Below are positions 14,695 through 23,406 of a stretch of 64,000 bases of DNA, in pieces. The notes beneath the pieces are model-generated. The model ran no database searches. It had not been told where the DNA came from and was given only the letters and a program-made list of their open reading frames with translations. Position numbers and translations under genes: made by a program. The stretch spans positions 62,001-126,000 of the IMG/VR virus record IMGVR_UViG_3300037010_001227, one strand, 5' to 3'. The first letter of the stretch is position 1; the number at the start of each line of letters is the position of its first letter. Source of the DNA: a virus.

Positions 14695-15339
14695 ATGGCA
14701 CTTAAAGAATACAAACTATTTAAACAGCTTATTAAATCTTCTGCTGATTCTAATGATCAAAGTGATTTAACTTCTTTGCTACGATTTGATATAGATTCCA
14801 CCTTTGTTAATGCTGATGATGAAGACTCTATTGAAGTATCTTTAAATGGACAGCAGATTGTAAAACATAATGGAGAACCAACTGAAACCTTTGCAAAATA
14901 CTACTATTCTTATAGCATACTTGTCCCTAAATGTAAGGGTATTTCTCTCGCTGTTTCTGGGCCTTCAAAGACTATAACTCGAAGTTCTGGCTCATTTTTA
15001 CTTGATGGCTTTGCCGTTGGTCAGACAATAGTTACTACTGGATTTACTGAAAGTGCAAATAATGGAACTTTCATTATTTCTAATATCAGTGATAACGGTT
15101 TAGTAATAACTTGTAGTACAGCTACTGGTTTAACTACTGAAACAACTTCAGCTGGTATCGTAACATTAGATACAACATCGGCGAATTCAGATTTGTATTG
15201 CACGCTAAGTATTACCATAAATGCTAACCAAAGTTTTACTGCCCCGGGTTACGCAGTTGGTCAACATGGCTTAGTAAACTTCATTGCTGATGATACATTC
15301 TACATATCATTCTATAAAACAGTAACTAGAGATATATAA
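14695..15339 (+). CDS. hypothetical beta-rich protein, 214 aa
   Basis: The middle (about residues 80-170) is rich in Ser, Thr, Gly and Ile/Val (GQTIVTTGFTESANNGTFII), typical of beta-structured virion or tail parts. No cysteines apart from two central ones and no membrane segment. Its stop overlaps the next start (TAATG), so it is coupled to the following two genes. A structural role is an inference. Confidence 0.7.
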   Translation: MALKEYKLFKQLIKSSADSNDQSDLTSLLRFDIDSTFVNADDEDSIEVSLNGQQIVKHNGEPTETFAKYYYSYSILVPKCKGISLAVSGPSKTITRSSGSFLLDGFAVGQTIVTTGFTESANNGTFIISNISDNGLVITCSTATGLTTETTSAGIVTLDTTSANSDLYCTLSITINANQSFTAPGYAVGQHGLVNFIADDTFYISFYKTVTRDI

Positions 15340-15815
15340 TGGCAAATATTCCCCAAGATGTGTTCTTAGCAGACACTAAAACTAAAATACGACAATACCT
15401 GTATAGAAGCCTTGAGGGTACCTTTGACCCTATGATACTTTTTATGCAAGATATTTCTGGAGTCGGTCCTTTGAATTGGTTTAATCCAACAAACAAAGTT
15501 CGATTGCAACGTGTATTTGCTGCTTTAAACGTGGCTATCGGAGCATATGAGCTTACCAATGGAGATTTTAGGACTTACATACTACTAAAATATGTGGACA
15601 TCCTATACGATGAGTTTAAAGACGAGTTGTTTAAAATATATGTTCAATCGAGTTATAACGTCTTACCGGAATCTGTAGTAGGTAATATAGATAATATCAC
15701 TCCATTAGCGCCTCCACAGACTACTAATTTCCCAGGGTTACCAAACACTTCGTTAGATATAAATCCCATAAATAGAACATTAATACCAAAGTCTCTATAT
15801 GATTCTGATATGTAA
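15339..15815 (+). CDS. hypothetical protein, 158 aa
   Basis: The start overlaps the preceding stop. A mixed alpha/beta protein (FAALNVAIGAYELTNGDFRT, ILYDEFKDELFKIY) with a Pro/Asn-rich tail. No family recognised. The gene string 14695-16108, all joined by TAATG overlaps, looks like one translational unit, perhaps virion neck or baseplate parts. Confidence 0.7.
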   Translation: MANIPQDVFLADTKTKIRQYLYRSLEGTFDPMILFMQDISGVGPLNWFNPTNKVRLQRVFAALNVAIGAYELTNGDFRTYILLKYVDILYDEFKDELFKIYVQSSYNVLPESVVGNIDNITPLAPPQTTNFPGLPNTSLDINPINRTLIPKSLYDSDM

Positions 15816-16108
15816 TGGTAAACCTTAGTTTAGATTTACATGAATACATGGCAAAGTCAGCTAAAACGTCTTTGTCTATATTAGAATTTTTAAATTTATC
15901 AGAGGATTTATTTTCTTTTTTACACGAACTTGATGAACATTTTAGTTTCTTTTATATTAATGAAACAGCATATGATTCTGTTGTATATACTGGAGGAAAT
16001 AATATTTATTTTTGCAGTGATTTCAATGTCACAACTGGACGAGTAACTAGCGAAATCTTACTTATTCTTTCCGTTTTAAAAATAGACAGAACATCCGATA
16101 TTAACTGA
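15815..16108 (+). CDS. hypothetical protein, 97 aa
   Basis: Coupled to the previous gene by TAATG. The product starts MVNLSLDLHEYMAKSAKTSL and is acidic with several aromatic residues. It ends TGA, inside a copy of the GATCCGATATT-like motif region. No family recognised. Confidence 0.68.
   Translation: MVNLSLDLHEYMAKSAKTSLSILEFLNLSEDLFSFLHELDEHFSFFYINETAYDSVVYTGGNNIYFCSDFNVTTGRVTSEILLILSVLKIDRTSDIN
16093..16102 (+). promoter_or_regulatory. ATCCGATATT motif, candidate promoter
   Basis: One base from the consensus, upstream of the zinc protein gene at 16153. A 12-codon open frame starts at 16112 after GAAGG and may be a leader peptide. Confidence 0.4.
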
Positions 16109-16152
16109 AGGTATGTCAAAAATAGTATTTACAGTATCATTAAAGGATTAGC

Positions 16153-16560
16153 GTGGGTAAAAATTCGAAACGTATTGTTGATGATTTATACGATTGTTCC
16201 ACTTTAGATGAATTAGAACCTTTAGAAGATGCTATTAGTTCTAATAGACTCGCTAAAAGATTACAACAGAATATTAAAAAAATAGATTCACAGAATAAAA
16301 AAGAAAATAAAATGAAGAAATCTTCGGATTCTGCAAATAAAGCCAGTATTTATATGTCCACGGTAGAAGTTCCTGCTAAATGCAACGGATGTGGAAAACA
16401 AATGACAGGTAAATTATTAGATTATTTTTATCAACCTGATGCAAGAATTGTTATCCCTTTTATAGAATACACTTGCTGCCATTGTGGAAAACATGGAAAG
16501 CGTGCTGTAACTGCAGCTGCTTTGTCCCCACACGATTTTGATATGAAATACTTTAACTAA
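16153..16560 (+). CDS. small zinc-ribbon protein, 135 aa
   Basis: GTG start with AAGGATTAGC upstream. The N-terminal half is charged (NIKKIDSQNKKENKMKK); the C-terminal half has CNGCGKQM and CCHCGKHG, two CxxC knuckles making a likely zinc ribbon. Such proteins often touch RNA polymerase or DNA; T4 late-transcription factors are a loose comparison only. The following gene is 13 bases away. Confidence 0.7.
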   Translation: MGKNSKRIVDDLYDCSTLDELEPLEDAISSNRLAKRLQQNIKKIDSQNKKENKMKKSSDSANKASIYMSTVEVPAKCNGCGKQMTGKLLDYFYQPDARIVIPFIEYTCCHCGKHGKRAVTAAALSPHDFDMKYFN

Positions 16561-16573
16561 TAAATTAAGTTTT

Positions 16574-17026
16574 ATGGTTAAAATTCAAACAGGAAATGTA
16601 TACCAATTAATAGGGACTACTAGACTGTGCATTGTTGAAAGTCTAATGATATTAGACAACAATAAATTCGCTGTTGTCTATCCACTATCCAATGCTGTAT
16701 ACATGGCTTCTGATATGGATTTTATAATGTTAGATGAACCCTGCTTTAATAATATTTCAACTATGGCAGAAAGCTGGAACAGTTTAGCATTGCCAGTAGA
16801 ATGTTTAGATAACTTAGTAGGAAAATTAAGTTCTAAGTATAAACAATACTTTTCTTCTTTTATTTATTTTAAATATCAGAATGCAAAAAATAAAACTTTA
16901 CGAGTTTTAACTGGTCCTCCACTTAAGAGTAATACTGATATCAGATACTTATTTAGAGCACAGGAACTAGAAGACATTTCTGCAATTAGGGACCAATTAA
17001 TATCGACCGTTTCGCTATCCGAGTAG
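16574..17026 (+). CDS. hypothetical protein, 150 aa
   Basis: Starts MVKIQTGNVYQLIGTTRLCI with only a weak site (TTAAGTTTT). The N-terminal half reads as a small beta-barrel (GTTRLCIVESLMIL, FAVVYPLSN). Stops TAG, four bases before the next start. No family recognised. Confidence 0.65.
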   Translation: MVKIQTGNVYQLIGTTRLCIVESLMILDNNKFAVVYPLSNAVYMASDMDFIMLDEPCFNNISTMAESWNSLALPVECLDNLVGKLSSKYKQYFSSFIYFKYQNAKNKTLRVLTGPPLKSNTDIRYLFRAQELEDISAIRDQLISTVSLSE

Positions 17027-17030
17027 TATA

Positions 17031-17360
17031 ATGGGCATTTCTTTTGTCACACGAAAATATATTTGTAATGATTGTAACCACCATGGATTTGTTTCCTCAG
17101 CAATAAAAAATCATAGTGATATTTCACTATATTTTACTGAAGAGAACAGACCAAAGAACATATCGACAGATCGGCTGTATGTAGAAGTTTTAGAGCGTGA
17201 TGAGATTGGTATAGTTTCAAAACGTGAAATTGTTGAAGCAGTCTGTGAAAATTGTGGTTCTTCAGATTATACACCAGAAGTAGTTCAGAGGTTTGAGAAT
17301 GTTTTGAACTTCTATCCTCTTTGTGAAGCAGCTAAATGGTATAATGGCTTTAACAAGTAA
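17031..17360 (+). CDS. zinc-ribbon protein, 109 aa
   Basis: Two CxxC pairs, YICNDCNHHG near the N-terminus and VCENCGSSDYTPEVV at about residue 77, form a probable rubredoxin/zinc ribbon knuckle. Nearest idea is a small DNA-, RNA- or polymerase-binding protein. It is the third zinc protein in this run, together with 13372 and 16153. Confidence 0.7.
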   Translation: MGISFVTRKYICNDCNHHGFVSSAIKNHSDISLYFTEENRPKNISTDRLYVEVLERDEIGIVSKREIVEAVCENCGSSDYTPEVVQRFENVLNFYPLCEAAKWYNGFNK

Positions 17361-17410
17361 TCCAATTACTCAATTAAGTCAGTATAAGCTAAATTCTTGG
17401 AAAGTTGTAA

Positions 17411-20400
17411 ATGTCAAAATCATTGATCTCTGCGTTATTCGCTAATAGAATATATAAAGATAATTTCTTAAAGACTTTTCTAAAAGAAGACGTTAAAAAG
17501 CCTTCTATCGGTCAAGATACTTGGGAACGCCTAAAAGCAAGTAAGTTAGTATATATCAATATACCAGCTACTGATTTTATTGCAAATATTTCAGCAACTA
17601 TTGACGCTATCCAAGCATATGCAGCAAAATCTGTTGAACTCAAGAAGTTTAAAGATTATCTAGACACTCTCCGTGCTGATATTAAAGATAGACTTACACC
17701 CAATAGTAATTTAGTAGCTTTTCCAAGTAAGGACGTAAATGAGGATACTCCAGAACATGAAGTTCTAGCATCCGCCAATTTTCCAGTCTCTTTACGAACT
17801 GTATATAGAGATATTATAACAAATTCAAAAGGTATTGATTTTGCTAACTACGGTGTTTCAAAGTTAGCTGTAGAAAGACTTAAGAGTTTCATAGAAACTC
17901 AACTAGAGTATATGAAATCAGAATATGAGAAGCCTGATCGTCAAAGTTTACAGGCCGTTATTAAGAATCCAGAACAGTTCTATAAAGTAATAGTTCCTGT
18001 GAGACCTGATGAATCTACCGTATTAAAACCTCTAAATCTAAATCATTATGCTGAAGAGAAATCTAAAGAAGGTAGAACTTTAAAGAACGCTATTTTTAAT
18101 ATCACTCAAGATTTAGATTCTTTACTTGCATCACCCGCAGTAAAAAATGTTGTTAATAGAGAAACTGGTAAGCATGTCTGGCCAGAAATTGAGAAATATT
18201 TTAGCAAAGGTAAAGTATTATTTACTGACTATCTTAAAATTGCATTATTTTTAGCCTCTCCAGAAGATTTTAAAGCCTTTATAGAGAATAACAACTTAAT
18301 CAATATTATTGGTCAGACTGAAAAAGAGTTCCGAGCACGAGCTGGACAGAGATATACAAATTCTATCTATTCAATCCGAACCGGAGGACAGGATAATATC
18401 TTTAAGGATGCTAATGTTGCTTATCTTTTCACAAGAATCAAACATAGTGAACCAAAAGAACGTAATGGTGTTGTAGTAAATCAATCATTAATTGACCAGA
18501 GAAATGATATTGCAACTTCTGTAAAAGAAATAGCTTCACTTCCAACTGAATTTTATAGGGGTAGATTTTCTTCTTCAACTAATACAAATATTGCTGATAA
18601 CATCTACTATTCTATTATTAGTTCCTTCGGAACCTCTAAAGACTTACAGAAACTTGAAAAGCTACCAGGAATTCCTGATAAGACAGAGGGTTTCTTAACT
18701 CCTGATGCGCGTAGGCATTTACAAAAAGATCTTGGTTATGTAAGTTCTAAACGTAAGTTAGGTGAAAAAGTAACTGATATTATTGACACTTCATTCTCTT
18801 CTGACTATCAAGTAATCCGAGACGTTGCTCAAACTCTTCGGATGAGTTTAGAAACATTACACTCTGAGACAAATAAAGGATATGAATATATTTTCAAGGC
18901 ATTAAGCCGAGCATTAGAACAACATAAGATTTTAAGCCTTGTTGAAAATATTAAGACTCTGAAAGACCAAGCTCTAGTAGATGCTTTCAGAGAAGGTATG
19001 TTCCATAACATTGAAACTGAATTAGGACTAGTAGGCGCGAATTCATTAAAACTAATGTTTGCTTCTAGCTCACGTAAAGAGCTCCTATCACCAGGTTCAA
19101 AAAACATATTTGATGTTTCCAGAGCTGTTAAAAATAAGCTAATTGAAACAAAGAAAGCTATTGAAGCACTAACTGCTAAAGATTTAACTACAATAGTTTC
19201 TGTCTTATCAAAGTCAAATGAGATTTTAGACTATTCAAAAAAGATGCAGAAACCTCTTGAGTTCTCTACTGAATTTTTGGATGAGGCTTTAGCTACCTGC
19301 AATAAATTACACATGCTTGTAATGGATGTTAATGATAATGAAGCAGTTCAAAAAGTTATCATGGATTCAGCGGAAGCTCTACGCAAAGGAGAATATTCCT
19401 TACGAACATTAAATATTATTAAAAATGCTATTAACAAAGATCCAGAGTTAACCTCAAATGAAGGTATCGCTACTTGTTTAGTAAAATTAGACAACATTTT
19501 TGGTTCTTCTACTGAAATTGAACAATATAATGAACTTGTTAAGCAATACTTAGAAATTAAAACAAGTATTAAAAATCTTATTTCTTATAAAACTAACGAA
19601 AAAATTAGTTCTGACTCAGATCGTAGTTTAGGATTTGATTTAGTTATCCATCCTTTTGATAAACTACTTCAAAATATCAACAACTGGATTGAACTTTTAG
19701 ATGAAGATGAAATAGAATCCTGGAGAGAACAGCGTAAAGAAGGCGTCATTAAGTCTGAAGAAGATATTAAAGATGCTATAATTTCAGCTCAGATCCGAAT
19801 GAATACTGAACGAGCACAGAAAGAAGCTGCGAAAAGACGGCTTGTTCCTGGAAGTTCTCTATCAGGAAATGCTTATACTACTACTGAGCAAGAATTACGT
19901 AAAGTTTTTGAAGCTAACCTACGTCAAGCAGGTGATAGAGCCAAAGAATTTTATAATGACATTCTCAAGATAGTTGAATCAGACAAGAAGTTCCAAGAAT
20001 ACTTAAAGTATGCTGGAAAAGAAGAGTTCGACGAAGAGACTGGCGAAAAGAAAGATGCCTTCAATGATGAAGAATTAAAAAATTATCTTTTCGATACTTT
20101 TAGTAAGGTTATTCAAAAGTTCCAAAGTGGTCTAGCTACAGAAAATCCTGAACTTGAAGCTGAAATGGCTCCAATACAAGCACAAGCTCTTCAGAAAACT
20201 GATAGACCTGGAGGAGTATTACGTGATGGTATTTCTGGTAAATCTCGCACTATTACAGAGTTTCCCGATGGTTCTGCTCTAACAATTTTTAAAACTACTC
20301 CAAGTAAGGAACTTCTAGATAATTTTTCTGATCTATTCCCAGATGCAACAGTTGACACATTCACTGATTACCGAAATGGTAAAGCTTTTGGTCATGATGG

Positions 20401-23344
20401 ACTACGTTTAGCTGATTTCGTTACAATTTTACCTGAAGCCGAGTTCAAAATTTTTAAAGAACGTTTACGTGCTATTGAGAGCAAGAAACGTATTATCAAA
20501 ACAAAAGCATTCACAACATTTAGCACAATTATTAAAAATGCTATTGATACTGGAAATATTGTATATCCAGTTAGAGTAGAAATAGCTTCAACTATCACTA
20601 ATCTTGATCTAAAGAGTTCCGCATTTTTAAATATTGCAACTGCTATTTCTCATTATGAGGATATTAATAATTTTACATTAGGTAACCATGGTCGTTCAGC
20701 TGATGTAATCAATGCATTATTTAATATGTCAGAATATCCTGTTATTCTTAACCAGGATCGTTGTGTTGCATTAGCTGTTAAGTGTTATATTCTTGAACTT
20801 CTTTTAGATGCAATCAAAAAATCATCTGTAGATAGTTTAATATCTGCAGCCTCTATAAACTTCTTAGATACTTCAACCACAGAAAACGTCAAACTCAATA
20901 AAGAAGCTACTGACATTTTTCGTTCAAGTGTTGCTAAAGCAATTGAAAAAGACTTTAATCCTACTTCAGGCACTTTTGCCAAAGAGTATGAAGTTACCAA
21001 AAAGATGCTACTGTCAGCTATTGATGGTTCAGCAAATGCTGTATCTATTCTAGTAGCTTCTGGTTCTATTGTAGGTAAGACTACTATAAATCCAAAAAAT
21101 GAAAGTCAAGTAGAAGGTATCATTAAGTCTCGCGGTATTGCTGGTCTATCAATCATTAAGAATAGTGACAAGACTTCAGATTCTGTTAAACTGTTTATTA
21201 CTAAGCTAATGGCAAATACCTCCACAATAGCAGACAATTTAAAGGCTACTGTTAATATCATCACAAGCGGTATTTCATATACTTTAGCCAGACAAGCTCT
21301 CATCACCTCAGCACAGAAAAATAATGAGAGAGTTAGTGATAAATTAGAAGAATTTGATCGAAACGAAAAGTGGGTTCAGTTTACTAGTAAGTTCAAACTT
21401 ACTAAAGATAAGATAGCAAACAAGAGTGTTATCGTTCAAGACGATGATTCAGGTGCTTCTAACCTACGAAATATTTATCTGAATTCTTTCTTAACAGATT
21501 TTGAAAGACTATTCAAAAATATTCAAAAACTGAAGATTGACAGAGAAACACAAGAAGTTGAAGAGACAGAAGATCAGTCCGCCTTTGATGAAAAGCAAGA
21601 AATTGAAGCTACTGGAGTTGCTATTTTAGGTTTATACCAGTCTGGTGAAACCGAGAAACTACAAAGTGGCTCTATTCTCCCTGGAAGTGAGGCAGAGAAG
21701 CTAGTAAATAAACAACGTTCTAAGCAAGGTGATAGTTCAGTTAAACGGGCTATTAAACAGGGTGGTACGGTAACTCTTCCAAAGTCAATGGTTAAACCTT
21801 CTAAATCTGGTGGTTTAGAAGCAGTAGTAAATCTAAGCGTTGGTAGAACTTACAAGAATGTTACAAAGGAATTACTATCTGGCCAATCTCGTTCTATGGA
21901 TATGACTGGGATTAAGGGAGTTGCAAAAGCTTCCTTCAATGAACATAAAAACATTAAGCAGATTTATGATAGTATTGAAGCTGAGTTAGTAACAATTAAC
22001 AAAATATTATCACTATCTTGTGGCGCATTTGAAAATCCAGAAAAGGCCAAAGCTGATCTGTTTGAATATAGTAACAATATTTCTAGATCAGTAACTATTG
22101 TAGAAAGCGCTTTGCGAGACTTTTATATAGATGGTAAGGTAGTTTTCAATAAGAAAGAAGTTCAAGCAGCAGCAAGACAAAAATTAACCGCCATCCCGCA
22201 TCCTCTAATATCTCCAGAAAGTTCTTTCGCTTTCTTACTACACCCAGATTTAGGTAAACAAGCTCTTGCTACACATGAATCTTCTTATAAAAAGATTGAT
22301 GAGGGTATTAAAGAACATTGGAAGATTTTAATCAATTCCTTACTTGTAGATGGTAAAGCTTCAATAGACGAAATTTTTACTGCAATCCGAACTAAATTTG
22401 AAGTTGTTGAAGCACCTCTCGGAAAAACCGAATTACCAGAAAAACCAGCTCAAGAAAAAGTTAAGTTTAGCGTGGAAGATTTAACCAACTTTGAAGACTC
22501 TTTCTTTAGTAATGCAGTATCTACAAAAGTTTTAAATACTTTTGTTGTTGCTTTACTTGACAAATATAAAGATGTTGAAAAAACTAGTCCTGATAAATTA
22601 GCGAAAACTAAGGAAGCTGTTAATGCAAGTTTAGTAAAAATACTAGAATTCTGTGGACAAAAGATTAAATTCTTTAAAAACTTACTAACTTCTGATATGG
22701 ACGCAGTTAGTCTACAAACCAAGTATAATGATTCTATTCAACCCATAGTAAACCACTTGTTTACTCTTGAAAACATTATAAATGCTGTAGGGTTAGATGG
22801 TAGTTTGTCTTCTAGTGTTGATGCAGTTGAAAAAGAATTAGATACACTTCAAAAAGAAATGGATTCACGTAAGACAGTAGAATCTATTTTATATAATTTC
22901 TTCAAAGTTATTAATGAAGTAAATGATGCTGGAAATGATGAAGCTGCAATAATGCAGAAAGATTCAGAGCTACTCCCAACTGCTGGAAAATCAGAAGAAG
23001 CTAAGTCAAAGAAATATGACTTCAGTAAAAACTCTACAATAGATGATATAGCAAAAGATTATAAGTTCATCTATAAAAATTCTGCATGGGATATAATTTT
23101 CCCAAATATTAAGAATGAATTTATTGCAGTATTTGTAACAGAGTTTGTCCGTGGTCCTCTCTACAGACACTATATGCAAAGCTTATTCAAGAGTGCATAT
23201 TACATTAAAGTATTAGCAAAAGCTGGTACTATAAATGAAGAATCTGTTACTGGTAAATTCTTAATTAGTATAGGTGATTTCGAGTTGCTTCATGATTTCG
23301 CTAATGGCGAAGATTTGACAGATAGAGCAATAGCAACCAAGTAA
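17411..23344 (+). CDS. giant 1977-residue protein, function unknown
   Basis: A single uninterrupted frame of almost 6 kb, starting MSKSLISALFANRIYKDNF after GGAAAGTTGTAA. It is rich in Lys, Glu, Ser and Ile, largely predicted alpha-helical, with no membrane segment, no cysteine clusters and no enzyme motif I can recognise. Short acidic stretches occur (EEVEETEDQSAFDEKQEIE). Size and composition suit an internal virion protein or a tape-measure-like part, but tape measures normally have hydrophobic stretches. A terminator follows, so it ends its transcription unit. Confidence 0.85.
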   Translation: MSKSLISALFANRIYKDNFLKTFLKEDVKKPSIGQDTWERLKASKLVYINIPATDFIANISATIDAIQAYAAKSVELKKFKDYLDTLRADIKDRLTPNSNLVAFPSKDVNEDTPEHEVLASANFPVSLRTVYRDIITNSKGIDFANYGVSKLAVERLKSFIETQLEYMKSEYEKPDRQSLQAVIKNPEQFYKVIVPVRPDESTVLKPLNLNHYAEEKSKEGRTLKNAIFNITQDLDSLLASPAVKNVVNRETGKHVWPEIEKYFSKGKVLFTDYLKIALFLASPEDFKAFIENNNLINIIGQTEKEFRARAGQRYTNSIYSIRTGGQDNIFKDANVAYLFTRIKHSEPKERNGVVVNQSLIDQRNDIATSVKEIASLPTEFYRGRFSSSTNTNIADNIYYSIISSFGTSKDLQKLEKLPGIPDKTEGFLTPDARRHLQKDLGYVSSKRKLGEKVTDIIDTSFSSDYQVIRDVAQTLRMSLETLHSETNKGYEYIFKALSRALEQHKILSLVENIKTLKDQALVDAFREGMFHNIETELGLVGANSLKLMFASSSRKELLSPGSKNIFDVSRAVKNKLIETKKAIEALTAKDLTTIVSVLSKSNEILDYSKKMQKPLEFSTEFLDEALATCNKLHMLVMDVNDNEAVQKVIMDSAEALRKGEYSLRTLNIIKNAINKDPELTSNEGIATCLVKLDNIFGSSTEIEQYNELVKQYLEIKTSIKNLISYKTNEKISSDSDRSLGFDLVIHPFDKLLQNINNWIELLDEDEIESWREQRKEGVIKSEEDIKDAIISAQIRMNTERAQKEAAKRRLVPGSSLSGNAYTTTEQELRKVFEANLRQAGDRAKEFYNDILKIVESDKKFQEYLKYAGKEEFDEETGEKKDAFNDEELKNYLFDTFSKVIQKFQSGLATENPELEAEMAPIQAQALQKTDRPGGVLRDGISGKSRTITEFPDGSALTIFKTTPSKELLDNFSDLFPDATVDTFTDYRNGKAFGHDGLRLADFVTILPEAEFKIFKERLRAIESKKRIIKTKAFTTFSTIIKNAIDTGNIVYPVRVEIASTITNLDLKSSAFLNIATAISHYEDINNFTLGNHGRSADVINALFNMSEYPVILNQDRCVALAVKCYILELLLDAIKKSSVDSLISAASINFLDTSTTENVKLNKEATDIFRSSVAKAIEKDFNPTSGTFAKEYEVTKKMLLSAIDGSANAVSILVASGSIVGKTTINPKNESQVEGIIKSRGIAGLSIIKNSDKTSDSVKLFITKLMANTSTIADNLKATVNIITSGISYTLARQALITSAQKNNERVSDKLEEFDRNEKWVQFTSKFKLTKDKIANKSVIVQDDDSGASNLRNIYLNSFLTDFERLFKNIQKLKIDRETQEVEETEDQSAFDEKQEIEATGVAILGLYQSGETEKLQSGSILPGSEAEKLVNKQRSKQGDSSVKRAIKQGGTVTLPKSMVKPSKSGGLEAVVNLSVGRTYKNVTKELLSGQSRSMDMTGIKGVAKASFNEHKNIKQIYDSIEAELVTINKILSLSCGAFENPEKAKADLFEYSNNISRSVTIVESALRDFYIDGKVVFNKKEVQAAARQKLTAIPHPLISPESSFAFLLHPDLGKQALATHESSYKKIDEGIKEHWKILINSLLVDGKASIDEIFTAIRTKFEVVEAPLGKTELPEKPAQEKVKFSVEDLTNFEDSFFSNAVSTKVLNTFVVALLDKYKDVEKTSPDKLAKTKEAVNASLVKILEFCGQKIKFFKNLLTSDMDAVSLQTKYNDSIQPIVNHLFTLENIINAVGLDGSLSSSVDAVEKELDTLQKEMDSRKTVESILYNFFKVINEVNDAGNDEAAIMQKDSELLPTAGKSEEAKSKKYDFSKNSTIDDIAKDYKFIYKNSAWDIIFPNIKNEFIAVFVTEFVRGPLYRHYMQSLFKSAYYIKVLAKAGTINEESVTGKFLISIGDFELLHDFANGEDLTDRAIATK

Positions 23345-23362
23345 CAATATAAAGGTAACTTT

Positions 23363-23396
23363 AAAGCCTCCGACAAAAAGGAGGCTTTAATTTTTA
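23363..23396 (+). terminator. intrinsic terminator
   Basis: AAAGCCTCC pairs with GGAGGCTTT and is followed by AATTTTTAATT, 18 bases after the stop of the 1977-aa gene. Confidence 0.9.
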
Positions 23397-23406
23397 ATTA
23401 AATGAT

